A DNA stretch of 64,000 nt from an uncultured Aequorivita sp. (lineage in GTDB: Bacteria > Bacteroidota > Bacteroidia > Flavobacteriales > Flavobacteriaceae). The stretch spans positions 62,001 through 126,000 of the forward strand of contig CAKZLK010000017.1 of the NCBI GenBank assembly GCA_937125455.1, written 5' to 3'. The notes beneath the pieces were generated by a model. That model saw only the letters and a list, made by a program, of their open reading frames with translations, was not told the origin of the DNA and made no database searches. The translations under genes were made by a program, and so were the position numbers. Of the stretch, positions 1 through 8,556 are shown piece after piece; the first letter of the stretch is position 1, and every line of letters begins with the position of its first letter.

Positions 1-576
1 AAAACCTTCATCACTTGGTATAAAATTTTCTACAGAACCTAATTCGGTGCCTAAATATTCCTCAAAGGTTGATCCTTGGTTTGTGTAGTAATTTTGAAAT
101 TCCTGAAAACCTGTGGTTGGATCATACTCCCTTAAAAAGTAATTTGAGGCAAAAATGTTTATGTTTATGGGCGAACTGCCATAAATGGAATCTAAGTCAT
201 AAGTAGTCGTACTATCTACAGTAGTTGCAGTGCTATAAAAAGGAAGATAAACAAAAACACTATCCAATACGGCATTATCGCCAAAGGTTGGATTATTACT
301 TTGTAAAGTGAGCTGCGAAAGCATATTTATGGTTGATTTTCCATAAACGGGGTCGTTGTAAACACCAAGTTGGTATGCAGGCAACCTGTTGCTTTGCACA
401 GGCCCAAGTTTTCTGCTGTATGAAATAATGGTTTGTGAATCGTCCAAAATTCCGTTTGGAGTTTCATCTCCTAAAATTTCTGAGCCAATGGTGCTAGTTT
501 CCTTTTGACAAGAAGATAGAGCAACAATTATAAATAAAATAGCGCCAGCTATAGGCAACAAATTTTTAATTTTCAT
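1..576 (-). CDS. DUF4270 family lipoprotein (3' end outside window)
   Basis: The frame is open from an ATG read at 576-574 down to the window edge, giving 192 codons without the C-terminus. Residues 1-23 form a lipoprotein signal: KIKN, a hydrophobic stretch, then ALSSC with the lipidated Cys at 23, followed by QKETSTIGSEIL. The Ser/Thr/Tyr-rich, beta-looking sequence and the TIGSE start are typical of DUF4270 proteins, surface or periplasmic lipoproteins of unknown function in Bacteroidota. It lies just downstream of the GT5-like gene on the same strand, an order I know from many Flavobacteriaceae. Its role is unknown. The family call is from recognition of sequence and context. Confidence 0.8.
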   Translation of the reverse strand, partial: MKIKNLLPIAGAILFIIVALSSCQKETSTIGSEILGDETPNGILDDSQTIISYSRKLGPVQSNRLPAYQLGVYNDPVYGKSTINMLSQLTLQSNNPTFGDNAVLDSVFVYLPFYSTATTVDSTTTYDLDSIYGSSPININIFASNYFLREYDPTTGFQEFQNYYTNQGSTFEEYLGTELGSVENFIPSDEGF

Positions 577-639
577 TAGTTTTTTTATTGTTTAAAGGTG
601 AAATGTTAGGCTTGCATTTCATTTTTAATATTGCAGATT

Positions 640-1449
640 TTATTTTAAAACTTTTGCGCTGTAAAAATCTAAATATGCTTGCGAAAAATTTTCCATATTG
701 TGATATTTTAACACAGGTTTATCAATAGTGTTAAGATATTCCTCAAGTTCTTTTGGTATTTCTTCGGACCCGATAATTATTGCATCTGAATTTTTTATGG
801 CAATCTTCATTAAATTCACATAACTGGGCTCTTCGAGTTCTGAAATAACATCATCGTCAATGGCGTCAAACCTAATCTTGTCAATAGTATTTTTAGCTAA
901 CGTTCCTTCGAAGCCTTGATTGTATACAGAAGTAACTATTTTACTGTTTTCAAATAGAGGTTCGTTGCCATAATAATTACGAAGGTATAACGGCAGAAAA
1001 GAAGCTAGCCAACCGTGAACGTGAATTATATCTGGCGCCCAATTCAATTTTTTTACGGTTTCAATCACGCCTTTTGCAAAGAAAATGGCGCGTTCGTCAT
1101 TGTCTTTATAAAAATTACCTTCTTCATCGGCATAGGTCGCTTTTCTTTTAAAATAATCCTCATTATCAATAAAATAAACCTGTATACGCTCTTTTGGGAT
1201 GGAGGCCACTTTGATTATCAATGGCATGTCAAGATCGTTAATTACTAAGTTCATTCCAGAAAGGCGGATTACTTCGTGCAGTTGGTGCCTTCTTTCATTA
1301 ATATTGCCGTAACGAGGCATGAAAATACGTATTTGGCCGTCGTTATTGTTAATCATTCTCGGAGCTTCAAACGACATTGAAGAAATCTCGGTCTCAGGAA
1401 GATAAGGAATTACTTCAGAAGACACATACAAGACTCTTTTATCTTTCAT
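640..1449 (-). CDS. Glycogen/starch synthase-like protein, GT5 N-terminal domain only
   Basis: This 269-residue protein matches only the N-terminal Rossmann half of GT5 glycogen synthases: VLYVSSEVIPY at the start, then PDIIHVHGWLASFLPLYL around 140-160. A full GlgA is about 470-500 residues. Here the C-terminal, ADP-glucose-binding half is absent, and the KxGGL motif near the N-terminus is replaced by PETEISSMSFE. It is therefore unlikely to be a complete glycogen synthase by itself. Short versions beside panC are common in Flavobacteriaceae, so this looks like a family trait and not a local truncation. It is divergent from panC. Its actual substrate is unknown. Confidence 0.75.
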   Translation of the reverse strand: MKDKRVLYVSSEVIPYLPETEISSMSFEAPRMINNNDGQIRIFMPRYGNINERRHQLHEVIRLSGMNLVINDLDMPLIIKVASIPKERIQVYFIDNEDYFKRKATYADEEGNFYKDNDERAIFFAKGVIETVKKLNWAPDIIHVHGWLASFLPLYLRNYYGNEPLFENSKIVTSVYNQGFEGTLAKNTIDKIRFDAIDDDVISELEEPSYVNLMKIAIKNSDAIIIGSEEIPKELEEYLNTIDKPVLKYHNMENFSQAYLDFYSAKVLK

Positions 1450-1550
1450 CTATAGGTTTTTTAGGTTTTATTTGCAATTGACCCCAAAGTATCGAGGCGT
1501 TTAAAAACACGCAAAATTACGAAAATTTATGTAGATTGTCTTTAATATAT

Positions 1551-1558
1551 TAATTTTG
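1551..1558 (+). promoter_or_regulatory. -7 promoter element (TAnnTTTG) for panC
   Basis: TAATTTTG matches the Bacteroidota -7 consensus TAnnTTTG and lies 20 bases before the panC ATG, so the leader would be very short. No well-spaced TTG -33 box was found, so the call rests on the -7 element alone. Confidence 0.45.
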
Positions 1559-1578
1559 CCCGCTCTTAACCCAATTTT

Positions 1579-2424
1579 ATGGTAATACATACCCAGAAAA
1601 AATTACTGGTGCAGGCCTTGTCTTCCGCAAAAAAAAATGACAAAATAGGTTTTGTGCCAACGATGGGTGCATTACATAAAGGACATATTTCTCTGGTAAA
1701 GAAAGCTTTAGAAGAAAATGACCTTGTTGTGGTAAGCATTTTTGTAAATCCAACCCAGTTCAACAATAGCGCAGATCTTCAAAAATATCCACGAACTCCC
1801 GAAGATGATATTTCGCTATTAAAAAATTTGAATGGGAAAGTGATGGTGTATTTGCCAGAGATTTCAGATTTATATGAAGGCTCTGTTTCTGCAAAAAACT
1901 ATAATTTTGGCGGTCTTGAAAACGAAATGGAAGGCAAGCACCGAAAAGGACATTTTGATGGAGTGGGTACAATTGTAAACAAGCTTTTCAGAATTGTAAA
2001 GCCCGATGCGGCTTATTTTGGCGAAAAGGATTTTCAGCAATTGCAAATTGTAAAAAAATTAGCAACCATCGAAAAGCTTCCCATACGCATAGTAGGATGC
2101 CCCATTCTAAGAGAAAATAATGGGCTTGCAATGAGTTCTCGAAACAAACGACTAAGCGCAAAACAATTCGAGGAATCCGCAATTATTTATAAAACGTTGA
2201 AAGAAGTTCGGGAAAAATTCAATACTGCTTCCATTGCAGGTTTAAATGCACTGGTTGCGGAACGGTTTTTGCAAAACCCCAACTTTAAATTGGAATACTT
2301 TGAAATTGCAAACGAAAAAACCCTCAAAACGGCTAAGCGAAAAAACAAAGGTTCAAAATTCAGAGCTTTTATCGCGGTTTTTGCGGACGAAGTTCGGTTA
2401 ATAGATAATATACCTTTAAATTAA
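1579..2424 (+). CDS. panC: Pantoate--beta-alanine ligase
   Basis: The cytoplasmic enzyme joins D-pantoate and beta-alanine with ATP in the last step of pantothenate (coenzyme A precursor) synthesis. At 281 residues it has the usual family length. Visible motifs are VPTMGALHKGH near residue 27 (the HIGH-like nucleotidyl-transferase signature), FVNPTQF near 57 and FGEKDFQQL near 150. The ATG at 1579 gives the conserved N-terminus with no upstream extension. panD follows after 12 bases on the same strand, so the enzyme that makes beta-alanine and the one that uses it are adjacent. Confidence 0.96.
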   Translation: MVIHTQKKLLVQALSSAKKNDKIGFVPTMGALHKGHISLVKKALEENDLVVVSIFVNPTQFNNSADLQKYPRTPEDDISLLKNLNGKVMVYLPEISDLYEGSVSAKNYNFGGLENEMEGKHRKGHFDGVGTIVNKLFRIVKPDAAYFGEKDFQQLQIVKKLATIEKLPIRIVGCPILRENNGLAMSSRNKRLSAKQFEESAIIYKTLKEVREKFNTASIAGLNALVAERFLQNPNFKLEYFEIANEKTLKTAKRKNKGSKFRAFIAVFADEVRLIDNIPLN

Positions 2425-2432
2425 TATCTTTG
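2425..2432 (+). promoter_or_regulatory. -7 promoter element immediately upstream of panD
   Basis: TATCTTTG fits TAnnTTTG exactly and ends only four bases before the panD ATG. If used, transcription would start at or within a few bases of the start codon, giving a near-leaderless panD message. panD could also be read through from panC. No clear -33 TTG at normal spacing was seen. Confidence 0.4.
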
Positions 2433-2436
2433 CACC

Positions 2437-2787
2437 ATGCAAATACACGTAGTAAAATCTAAAATCCATAGGGTAAAAGTTACCGGCGCCGATTTAAATT
2501 ATATTGGCAGTATCACTATTGATGAGGATTTAATGGATGCCGCCAACATTATTGAAGGCGAAAAAGTCCAAATAGTAAACAACAACAATGGTGAACGTCT
2601 TGAAACTTACGCCATTCCAGGCCCTCGAAATAGTGGTGAAATCACTTTAAACGGTGCTGCGGCCAGACGTGTGGCCCCTGGCGATATTTTGATTCTTATC
2701 ACTTACGCCTTAATGGAGGTAGAAGAGGCAAAAGACTTTAAACCCGCTTTGGTTTTCCCAGATGAGGAAACGAACTTACTCCGCTAA
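2437..2787 (+). CDS. panD: Aspartate 1-decarboxylase (pyruvoyl-dependent)
   Basis: The 116-residue proenzyme converts L-aspartate to beta-alanine for pantothenate synthesis. The family self-cleaves at a Gly-Ser bond to make a pyruvoyl group; here this is YIGSITID at about residues 22-29, with Ser as the new N-terminus of the alpha chain. Other family sequences are [16 protein letters not shown] and the [11 protein letters not shown] loop near 73. Length is normal. It is the downstream partner of panC. Its 3' end overlaps the next gene by 26 bases in another frame, which suggests coupled translation. Confidence 0.95.
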   Translation: MQIHVVKSKIHRVKVTGADLNYIGSITIDEDLMDAANIIEGEKVQIVNNNNGERLETYAIPGPRNSGEITLNGAAARRVAPGDILILITYALMEVEEAKDFKPALVFPDEETNLLR

Positions 2788-3760
2788 TTTGGGCCGCTCC
2801 CTTTCAAAGTTTTTACAAATTGCAATTCCACTGGGGTTAGGGGTTTTCTTGATTTGGTATATCTACCAATCTTTTACGCCACAACAGTTGGAAGAAACCA
2901 AAAAATATTTTGCAGATGCAAACTATGGATTTGTGTTGCTTTCAGTTGCTTTTAGTGTGCTCAGTCATATTTCGCGGTCCTATCGCTGGAATTTTATGTT
3001 GGAACCTTTGGGCTATAAAACCAATTTAGCCAACAATTTTATGGCAATTTCTGTGGCATATTTAATGAATATTTTTATTCCAAAAAGCGGTGAGGTTTCC
3101 CGAGGTATTATTTTAGATAAATATGAAAGCGTACCATTTCAAAAAGGGTTTGGAACTATTATTTCCGAAAGAGTTGTCGATCTAATTTTTCTACTGTTCT
3201 TTACAGTTTTGGCGTTGGTAATTAAGTTTGATGTATTGTATGATTATGTTCTTGAAAGCATACCTTCCTCCATCCTTTACGTTTTAATTTTAGGAATTAT
3301 TCTCGTTACTGTCAGCATTCCACTTTATATGAAGTTTTCAAAATCGAACGTAAACAAAAAACTGAAAAACTTTATTATTGGTTTGAAAGAAGGCGTTTTC
3401 AGTATTTTGAAGATGAAGAAAAAAGGTGCTTTTCTATTTCATACATTTATCATTTGGGGACTATACCTCCTTTCTTTTTATACTGCTCTACACGCTTTAC
3501 CAGAAACCACGAATATTCCTTTTGGTACGATCATTATTACATTTGTGGTGGGCAGCTTTACTTTTGCTTTTACCAATAGTGGCTTTGGAACCTATCCAGC
3601 TGCCGTTGCTGGGATTTTAAGTGTTTTTGGTATTTTAAAAACGGTGGGGGTTGCCTTCGGTTGGATTGTTTGGATTTCAAATATAACCTCCATTGTATTT
3701 TTTGGTGTACTTTCACTTGTTTTACTTCCTATTTACAATAGAAAGCGCCTTAAATTGTAA
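2762..3760 (+). CDS. Lysylphosphatidylglycerol-synthase-TM / flippase-like membrane protein (UPF0104)
   Basis: The 332-residue integral membrane protein has about eight hydrophobic segments. The conserved region [29 protein letters not shown] (split here across about residues 92-121, with the P-x-x-x-GE core) is typical of the YbhN/UPF0104 family related to the flippase half of MprF. Family members are thought to move or bind lipids, but substrates are mostly unknown. The ATG at 2762 lies inside panD, and the overlap suggests translational coupling. The link to pantothenate synthesis may only be transcriptional. No enzyme domain is attached. Confidence 0.85.
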   Translation: MRKRTYSANLGRSLSKFLQIAIPLGLGVFLIWYIYQSFTPQQLEETKKYFADANYGFVLLSVAFSVLSHISRSYRWNFMLEPLGYKTNLANNFMAISVAYLMNIFIPKSGEVSRGIILDKYESVPFQKGFGTIISERVVDLIFLLFFTVLALVIKFDVLYDYVLESIPSSILYVLILGIILVTVSIPLYMKFSKSNVNKKLKNFIIGLKEGVFSILKMKKKGAFLFHTFIIWGLYLLSFYTALHALPETTNIPFGTIIITFVVGSFTFAFTNSGFGTYPAAVAGILSVFGILKTVGVAFGWIVWISNITSIVFFGVLSLVLLPIYNRKRLKL

Positions 3761-3839
3761 TTTTCTAGATTTATTTTTACTTCAGAAAAACCACAAATCC
3801 AAAAATTGTTATCTTTCCGAAGACAAAAATATCTGACCA

Positions 3840-4988
3840 ATGAAAAAATCCTTGCTTTTTGCAGCTTGCTTTTTACTTACATTAAGCTCCTTTTCCCAAA
3901 TTATTTATGAAGAATTCAACTCTAACAAACTCGGTGAATCCCGAAGGTTGAAAATCCAGCTTCCAAGGAATTACGAAACGAACACTGAAAAAAAATACCC
4001 AATCGTTTTAGTATTGGATGCCGACTATCTTTTTGAGCCAGTAGCTGGAAACGTTGATTATTTTAGCTATTGGGAAGATATGCCAGAATCTATAGTCGTT
4101 GGTATTATGCAGGGTGATAGTCGTTATGAAGATTGTTCTTATGACGAAGAAACCTTTATGCCCGGTGAAAAAGGCGCACAGTTTTTTGAGTTTATTGGAT
4201 TGGAACTGATGCCGTATATTGATAAAAAATATCGAACAGCAAAATTCATTATTGGTGTGGGCCACGATTTTACTGCAAACTTTCTTAACTATTATCTTTT
4301 TAAAGATCCCCCACTTTTAAATGGATATATAAACTTGAGCCCGGATATGGCGCCCATGATGGAAGAACGACTCGTGGAAAGAATACCGAAAATTCAAGGA
4401 AAAATATTTTACTATTTGGCCACGGGAACCGATGATATTAAAGGTTTAATGGAATCTACAGAAGCTTTGAATGCACAGCTAAGTGGACTGAAAAGCAAAT
4501 CTTTTAATTACTATTATGACAATTTTGATGGAGCAACCCATTATTCTTTAGGCGGACGGGGTATTCCGAACGCTTTGGAAAAAATATTTTCGGTATATAG
4601 GCCAATCAGCAAAAAGGAATTTTCGGAAGTATTGCTAAAAATGGACACGCCAATTAGTCAATATTTACTAGATAAATATAAGGTAATAGAAGATCTCTTT
4701 GGGATAACAAACAACATTCGTGTTAACGATTTTATAGCCACTGCAACTGCTGCTGAAAAAAGAAATCAATGGGAATCTTTACGCGAAATTGCAACACTTG
4801 CAAAAAAGCAATACCCAGACACAGTGTTGGGCGATTATTATTTGGGTCGCTATTATGAAGAAACTGGTGAACCAAAAAAGGCCATGAAGATTTTTCAGGG
4901 CGCTTACGATAAAGAAGAAGTAGATTTTATAACAATTGATAAATTGCTTGATAGGGCTGATAAAATAAAAACTGATTTTGGGTATTAA
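3840..4988 (+). CDS. Secreted esterase-D-fold protein lacking the serine nucleophile
   Basis: The protein has 382 residues with a signal peptide (KKSLLFAACFLLTLSSFSQ). Residues about 20-260 follow the esterase D / enterochelin-esterase-like alpha/beta hydrolase pattern: KKYPIVLVLDADYLF, then ELMPYIDKKYRT. The nucleophile elbow, normally GHSxGG, reads GVGHDFTAN near residue 140, so the catalytic Ser is Asp and the following glycines are missing. A late His is present in GATHYS. The C-terminal 100 residues contain a TPR-like helical pair (GDYYLGRYYEETGEPKKAMKI, shown in family context). The protein may bind rather than cleave. A near match to the -7 box (TATCTTTC) lies at 3810-3817. Confidence 0.75.
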   Translation: MKKSLLFAACFLLTLSSFSQIIYEEFNSNKLGESRRLKIQLPRNYETNTEKKYPIVLVLDADYLFEPVAGNVDYFSYWEDMPESIVVGIMQGDSRYEDCSYDEETFMPGEKGAQFFEFIGLELMPYIDKKYRTAKFIIGVGHDFTANFLNYYLFKDPPLLNGYINLSPDMAPMMEERLVERIPKIQGKIFYYLATGTDDIKGLMESTEALNAQLSGLKSKSFNYYYDNFDGATHYSLGGRGIPNALEKIFSVYRPISKKEFSEVLLKMDTPISQYLLDKYKVIEDLFGITNNIRVNDFIATATAAEKRNQWESLREIATLAKKQYPDTVLGDYYLGRYYEETGEPKKAMKIFQGAYDKEEVDFITIDKLLDRADKIKTDFGY

Positions 4989-4990
4989 GC

Positions 4991-5644
4991 TTACAGCTGT
5001 TTGATTACATTTTTATGATGATAAGCCCAGTTTGTAAGTGAGTTTGTGGTTGTATTTTCAATGTCAAGTTTCGTGATTATGTTGCTGCGATGTTTTTCAA
5101 CGGTGCGTGTTGAAATAAAAAGCGCTTCTGCTATTTCATTGCTGCTCATTTGCTGGGCCACCAGTTTTAAAATGGTTTTTTCAGAAGCCGTCAAGTGCTT
5201 TATCTTTTTCAGTTCTTCAGATACTGTTTGAAGCGATGCTGGTTCAAATGACTTGCTGAAACATATTTGATCATCTAAAACATTTTTAATACAACTTTCA
5301 ATTTCACAAAAAGAATCTTCTTTTAGCAAATAACCATTTATCTGAAGTGCTTTGGCCTGAGAAATGTATTCGTTTTCTTTGTGAAAGGATAAAACTACAA
5401 ATTTGGTACCTACCTGTTTTTCTTTAGCCATTTTTATTACCTCAAAACCTGTCAGTATTGGCATATCAATATCCAATAATGCAATGGTGGGGTTATAGGT
5501 CAAAATCATTTCTAATGCCTGCATCCCGTTAGCGGCTTGCCCAACAACATTATAACCGTTTGTTGTAAGTTCGTCGTTAAGCCCTTTGAGGATCATCGGA
5601 TGGTCATCAGCAATAACAATGGATATATTTCTTCTTTCGGGCAT
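4991..5644 (-). CDS. NarL/FixJ-type response regulator
   Basis: The 217-residue cytoplasmic regulator has an N-terminal receiver domain (acidic pair DDHPM at about 13-17, phospho-acceptor Asp in ALLDIDMP near 57, and a Lys near 107) and a C-terminal LuxR helix-turn-helix (LTASEKTILKLVA, then STRTVEKHRSNI). Its ATG directly follows the stop codon of the sensor kinase gene, so the two form a two-component pair made from one transcript. Phosphorylation by the kinase should alter DNA binding. Target genes cannot be read from the sequence. Confidence 0.93.
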   Translation of the reverse strand: MPERRNISIVIADDHPMILKGLNDELTTNGYNVVGQAANGMQALEMILTYNPTIALLDIDMPILTGFEVIKMAKEKQVGTKFVVLSFHKENEYISQAKALQINGYLLKEDSFCEIESCIKNVLDDQICFSKSFEPASLQTVSEELKKIKHLTASEKTILKLVAQQMSSNEIAEALFISTRTVEKHRSNIITKLDIENTTTNSLTNWAYHHKNVIKQL

Positions 5645-8509
5645 CTAAATTGGAATAGTAAGTATTACGGTTGTACCTTTATTAATTTGACTTTTAATTT
5701 CAATTTTTGAATGTAGTATTTTAGCACGCTCCAATAAAGTCTTCATTCCTAAACTATTACTGGTTTTTAATTTTTCTGAATTTTCAAAGCCTTTTCCGTT
5801 GTCGACAATAATAGCTTCAATAGTATTTTTCTTTTTTTCTATAGTTACCGATGCCGCTTTCGCTTCAGCGTGTTTCACCATATTGTTTAACACTTCTTGA
5901 ATAATTCTATACAAATGTAGCGATGCTTCTTTGCTTAAAAAAATATCTATGTCCTCAATTTCGTGAGTGAAGAAAATGGTAGTATTTGCATCTACCTCAT
6001 CAACCATATTTCTGATTGCAACCGTAGGCCCTAAACGCTCTAGTGTTGCAGGGTGAAGTCCTCTAGATATGGTACGCAATTCTTCCAAGGTGTTACATGC
6101 CAAAAATTCCATTTCGGGATTACCTGTGGCTTTTGTTTTTTTGGTCAAGAGCATCAATTTTTGCCCTACGCTGTCGTGAAGTTCACGTGCCACACGGGTA
6201 CGCTCGTCTTCTTGGGCTTTTATAAGGTTATGGGTATAGAGTTCGTTTCGCTTTCGTTCTCTTTTATTTTTAAAGTAATAAAAAAGGAAAACACTCAATG
6301 CTATTATGGATAATATGGAAGCCCAAAAGAACCAAGTCCGCCAAAATGGTACTTTTATCATAAATGAATAATGATAGGGTTGAGTTTGCCATACACCATC
6401 ACCATTGTCTGCAATAAATTCAAATGTGTATTCTCCTGGAGGTAGGTAAGAGAAAATGACATTGGGATCTTTTGTGGGTTTGGACCATTCTTTTCCATCA
6501 CGAAGTCCTATCATTCGATATTGATATTCTACTTCTTCTGGATTTGTATATGTTATAGCTTCCATCGAAAAACTTAAATAGTTTTTTTCATATGGGAGTA
6601 CGATGCCTTGTTTGGTTGTATATAAACTGTCTTCCAGCGGTTCGGAAAACAAAAGAATTTGTGAAATATCAAGATTTGGAGGTTGTGTGTTCGGTATAAA
6701 CTCTTTTTTATTAAACGCAAGCATGCCACTTAATGAAGCAGCCAAAACTGTTTTGTCTTTAGTTATTACAAGAGAGTTGAAGTCGATATCGTTCTCAAGG
6801 AAATGTGCTATAGTATTGAACTGGGTAGCTACAATACTGTCTTTTTTCAATAAAACACCTAGATCAACCTTTAAAAAAATATTGCGGCCCGCCAGCCACA
6901 AATTGTTTCCATCAACCTTTAATGCGCGAAAATGCTTTAAAGATCCAAAGCGATTCAAATCAAATGTTTGGACCTTAAAATCATTATCTGCTAGGCTGAT
7001 ATGGTATAATTTTTTTTCATTCCCGGCAATAACTTCATTTTTATTAATGGTATCGATACTTCTAAAATCAAAATGATTTAAAGGGCTCAAGCCAGGAATG
7101 GTATCTACTTTTGTGCCTTTTAATTGAAATAAACCCGCTATTTTGCAAAGAATATACCTATCGCCAATTGGTTTCATGGCAATTGACCTTCTAGTTTTTA
7201 TGAAATACGTGGAATCTTTCGCCAACACTTTAATTTGGTTAGTTTCAAAAAGAAATGTTTGATCGCCGTCTTTATACAAAAGATTATAATCGCCTTTATC
7301 AATCAACCTTGAGGGTTTATTTCTGGAGAGTTCTTGTACTTCTTCATCAGATGCATAAAGTAGATTATTTTCTGGCGTTACCAAAAGATTATTTATGGGC
7401 TTGTTTGGGGTAATTTGACTTATCTGTTTTTTATTGTCAATCGCAACTGCGCCACTTTCCGTGGCAACAATCCAATCTCCGTTCCACTCTACAATGCTAT
7501 TTACAGATTTTGACGGTAACCCTTGTGTGTCATCATAAATTTTAAACGCAGTATCTCTATAACGGATAATCCCTTCACCATAAGAAGTCATCCAATGATT
7601 GCCTTCCGTGTCTTTAATTATTCTGTAAATATATTTACTGGGAAGTCCTTGTGCTTCATTGATTACTTTTAAATCGCCTGTTTGCTTATTGAAAATTCCG
7701 AAACCATTGCCTTCAAAACTCAAATAGAATTCATTTTCGTTTTCTTCATAAATTCCATAAATACGGTTTTTGTCAAAATCCTCTGGTTTGAATTTAAACT
7801 TCGTGAGTGTCCCATCTGATATTTTATAAAGCTCGCCATAGGCACCCACCCATACATCCTTTTTGGCATCTATGAAAACCGAATAGCAAATGTTGTTTAT
7901 GCCTTCCTTTTCATTGTAAATGTTTTCAATTTTTAACGGATTGAGGGTCAATTTAAAAATACCCTTCTGTGACGATGCTAAGTATAGTGTATTACTGTCG
8001 TGCCAAGCAGCGTGTTGGAGACCAGAAATTTGATTTTCTGGAGTTCCTTTAATCAAGTACTCCAGTTTTCCGTTTTTATAGGTTACAATTCCTTTTACGA
8101 AAATGATATAAATAGTGCCGTCGCTGCCTTCCAAAATATAAGTAGCACTTCCCAAATCGTCAAAATCAACACCTTTTGGGTTTGTGATTTTTCCATTTTC
8201 AATAACACTTATGCCATTATCTAGAGTACCTACCCAAATACGTCCTTTAGAATCTTCAAAAATGCTGAAGCAAACATTAGAGACCAAGCCGTCTTCTGTA
8301 GTATAATTTTTAAAGGTTTTTCCGTTAAAACAACTTATTCCGCCTGTAGTGCTAACCCAAATTCTGTTTTTGCTATCCTGCATGATAGCATAAGTTTCGT
8401 TGTTTACAAGTCCTTCCTCAACCTTATATTTTTTGAATGGGTATTGCTGTGCGGTGATAACCAAAGAGCAAATACACAAAAAAATTAGTGTGAGGAATAA
8501 GCGTTTCAT
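5645..8509 (-). CDS. Beta-propeller sensor histidine kinase (Reg_prop / Y_Y_Y / HisKA_3)
   Basis: This 954-residue membrane kinase starts with a signal peptide (RLFLTLIFLCICSLVITAQQ). About 650 residues follow with repeated propeller blades of the form DSKNRIWVSTTGGI and DSKGRIWVGTLDNGI (Reg_prop). Next come a Y_Y_Y domain (YLPPGEYTFEFIADNGDG), one membrane helix at about 723-744, a HisKA_3 domain with the phosphorylated His in RELHDSVGQ (about 778), and a HATPase domain to the C-terminus (N box LNNMVKHAEA, G1 DNGKGF). The layout is like a hybrid two-component system without the fused receiver, whose role is taken by the adjacent regulator. The ligand is unknown. Such propellers often sense glycans, but no polysaccharide genes lie nearby. 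Confidence 0.93.
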   Translation of the reverse strand: MKRLFLTLIFLCICSLVITAQQYPFKKYKVEEGLVNNETYAIMQDSKNRIWVSTTGGISCFNGKTFKNYTTEDGLVSNVCFSIFEDSKGRIWVGTLDNGISVIENGKITNPKGVDFDDLGSATYILEGSDGTIYIIFVKGIVTYKNGKLEYLIKGTPENQISGLQHAAWHDSNTLYLASSQKGIFKLTLNPLKIENIYNEKEGINNICYSVFIDAKKDVWVGAYGELYKISDGTLTKFKFKPEDFDKNRIYGIYEENENEFYLSFEGNGFGIFNKQTGDLKVINEAQGLPSKYIYRIIKDTEGNHWMTSYGEGIIRYRDTAFKIYDDTQGLPSKSVNSIVEWNGDWIVATESGAVAIDNKKQISQITPNKPINNLLVTPENNLLYASDEEVQELSRNKPSRLIDKGDYNLLYKDGDQTFLFETNQIKVLAKDSTYFIKTRRSIAMKPIGDRYILCKIAGLFQLKGTKVDTIPGLSPLNHFDFRSIDTINKNEVIAGNEKKLYHISLADNDFKVQTFDLNRFGSLKHFRALKVDGNNLWLAGRNIFLKVDLGVLLKKDSIVATQFNTIAHFLENDIDFNSLVITKDKTVLAASLSGMLAFNKKEFIPNTQPPNLDISQILLFSEPLEDSLYTTKQGIVLPYEKNYLSFSMEAITYTNPEEVEYQYRMIGLRDGKEWSKPTKDPNVIFSYLPPGEYTFEFIADNGDGVWQTQPYHYSFMIKVPFWRTWFFWASILSIIALSVFLFYYFKNKRERKRNELYTHNLIKAQEDERTRVARELHDSVGQKLMLLTKKTKATGNPEMEFLACNTLEELRTISRGLHPATLERLGPTVAIRNMVDEVDANTTIFFTHEIEDIDIFLSKEASLHLYRIIQEVLNNMVKHAEAKAASVTIEKKKNTIEAIIVDNGKGFENSEKLKTSNSLGMKTLLERAKILHSKIEIKSQINKGTTVILTIPI

Positions 8510-8556
8510 TTTAGCGAAGGTTTGTAGCGTAAATATATTTAATTTAGCGGACTATT

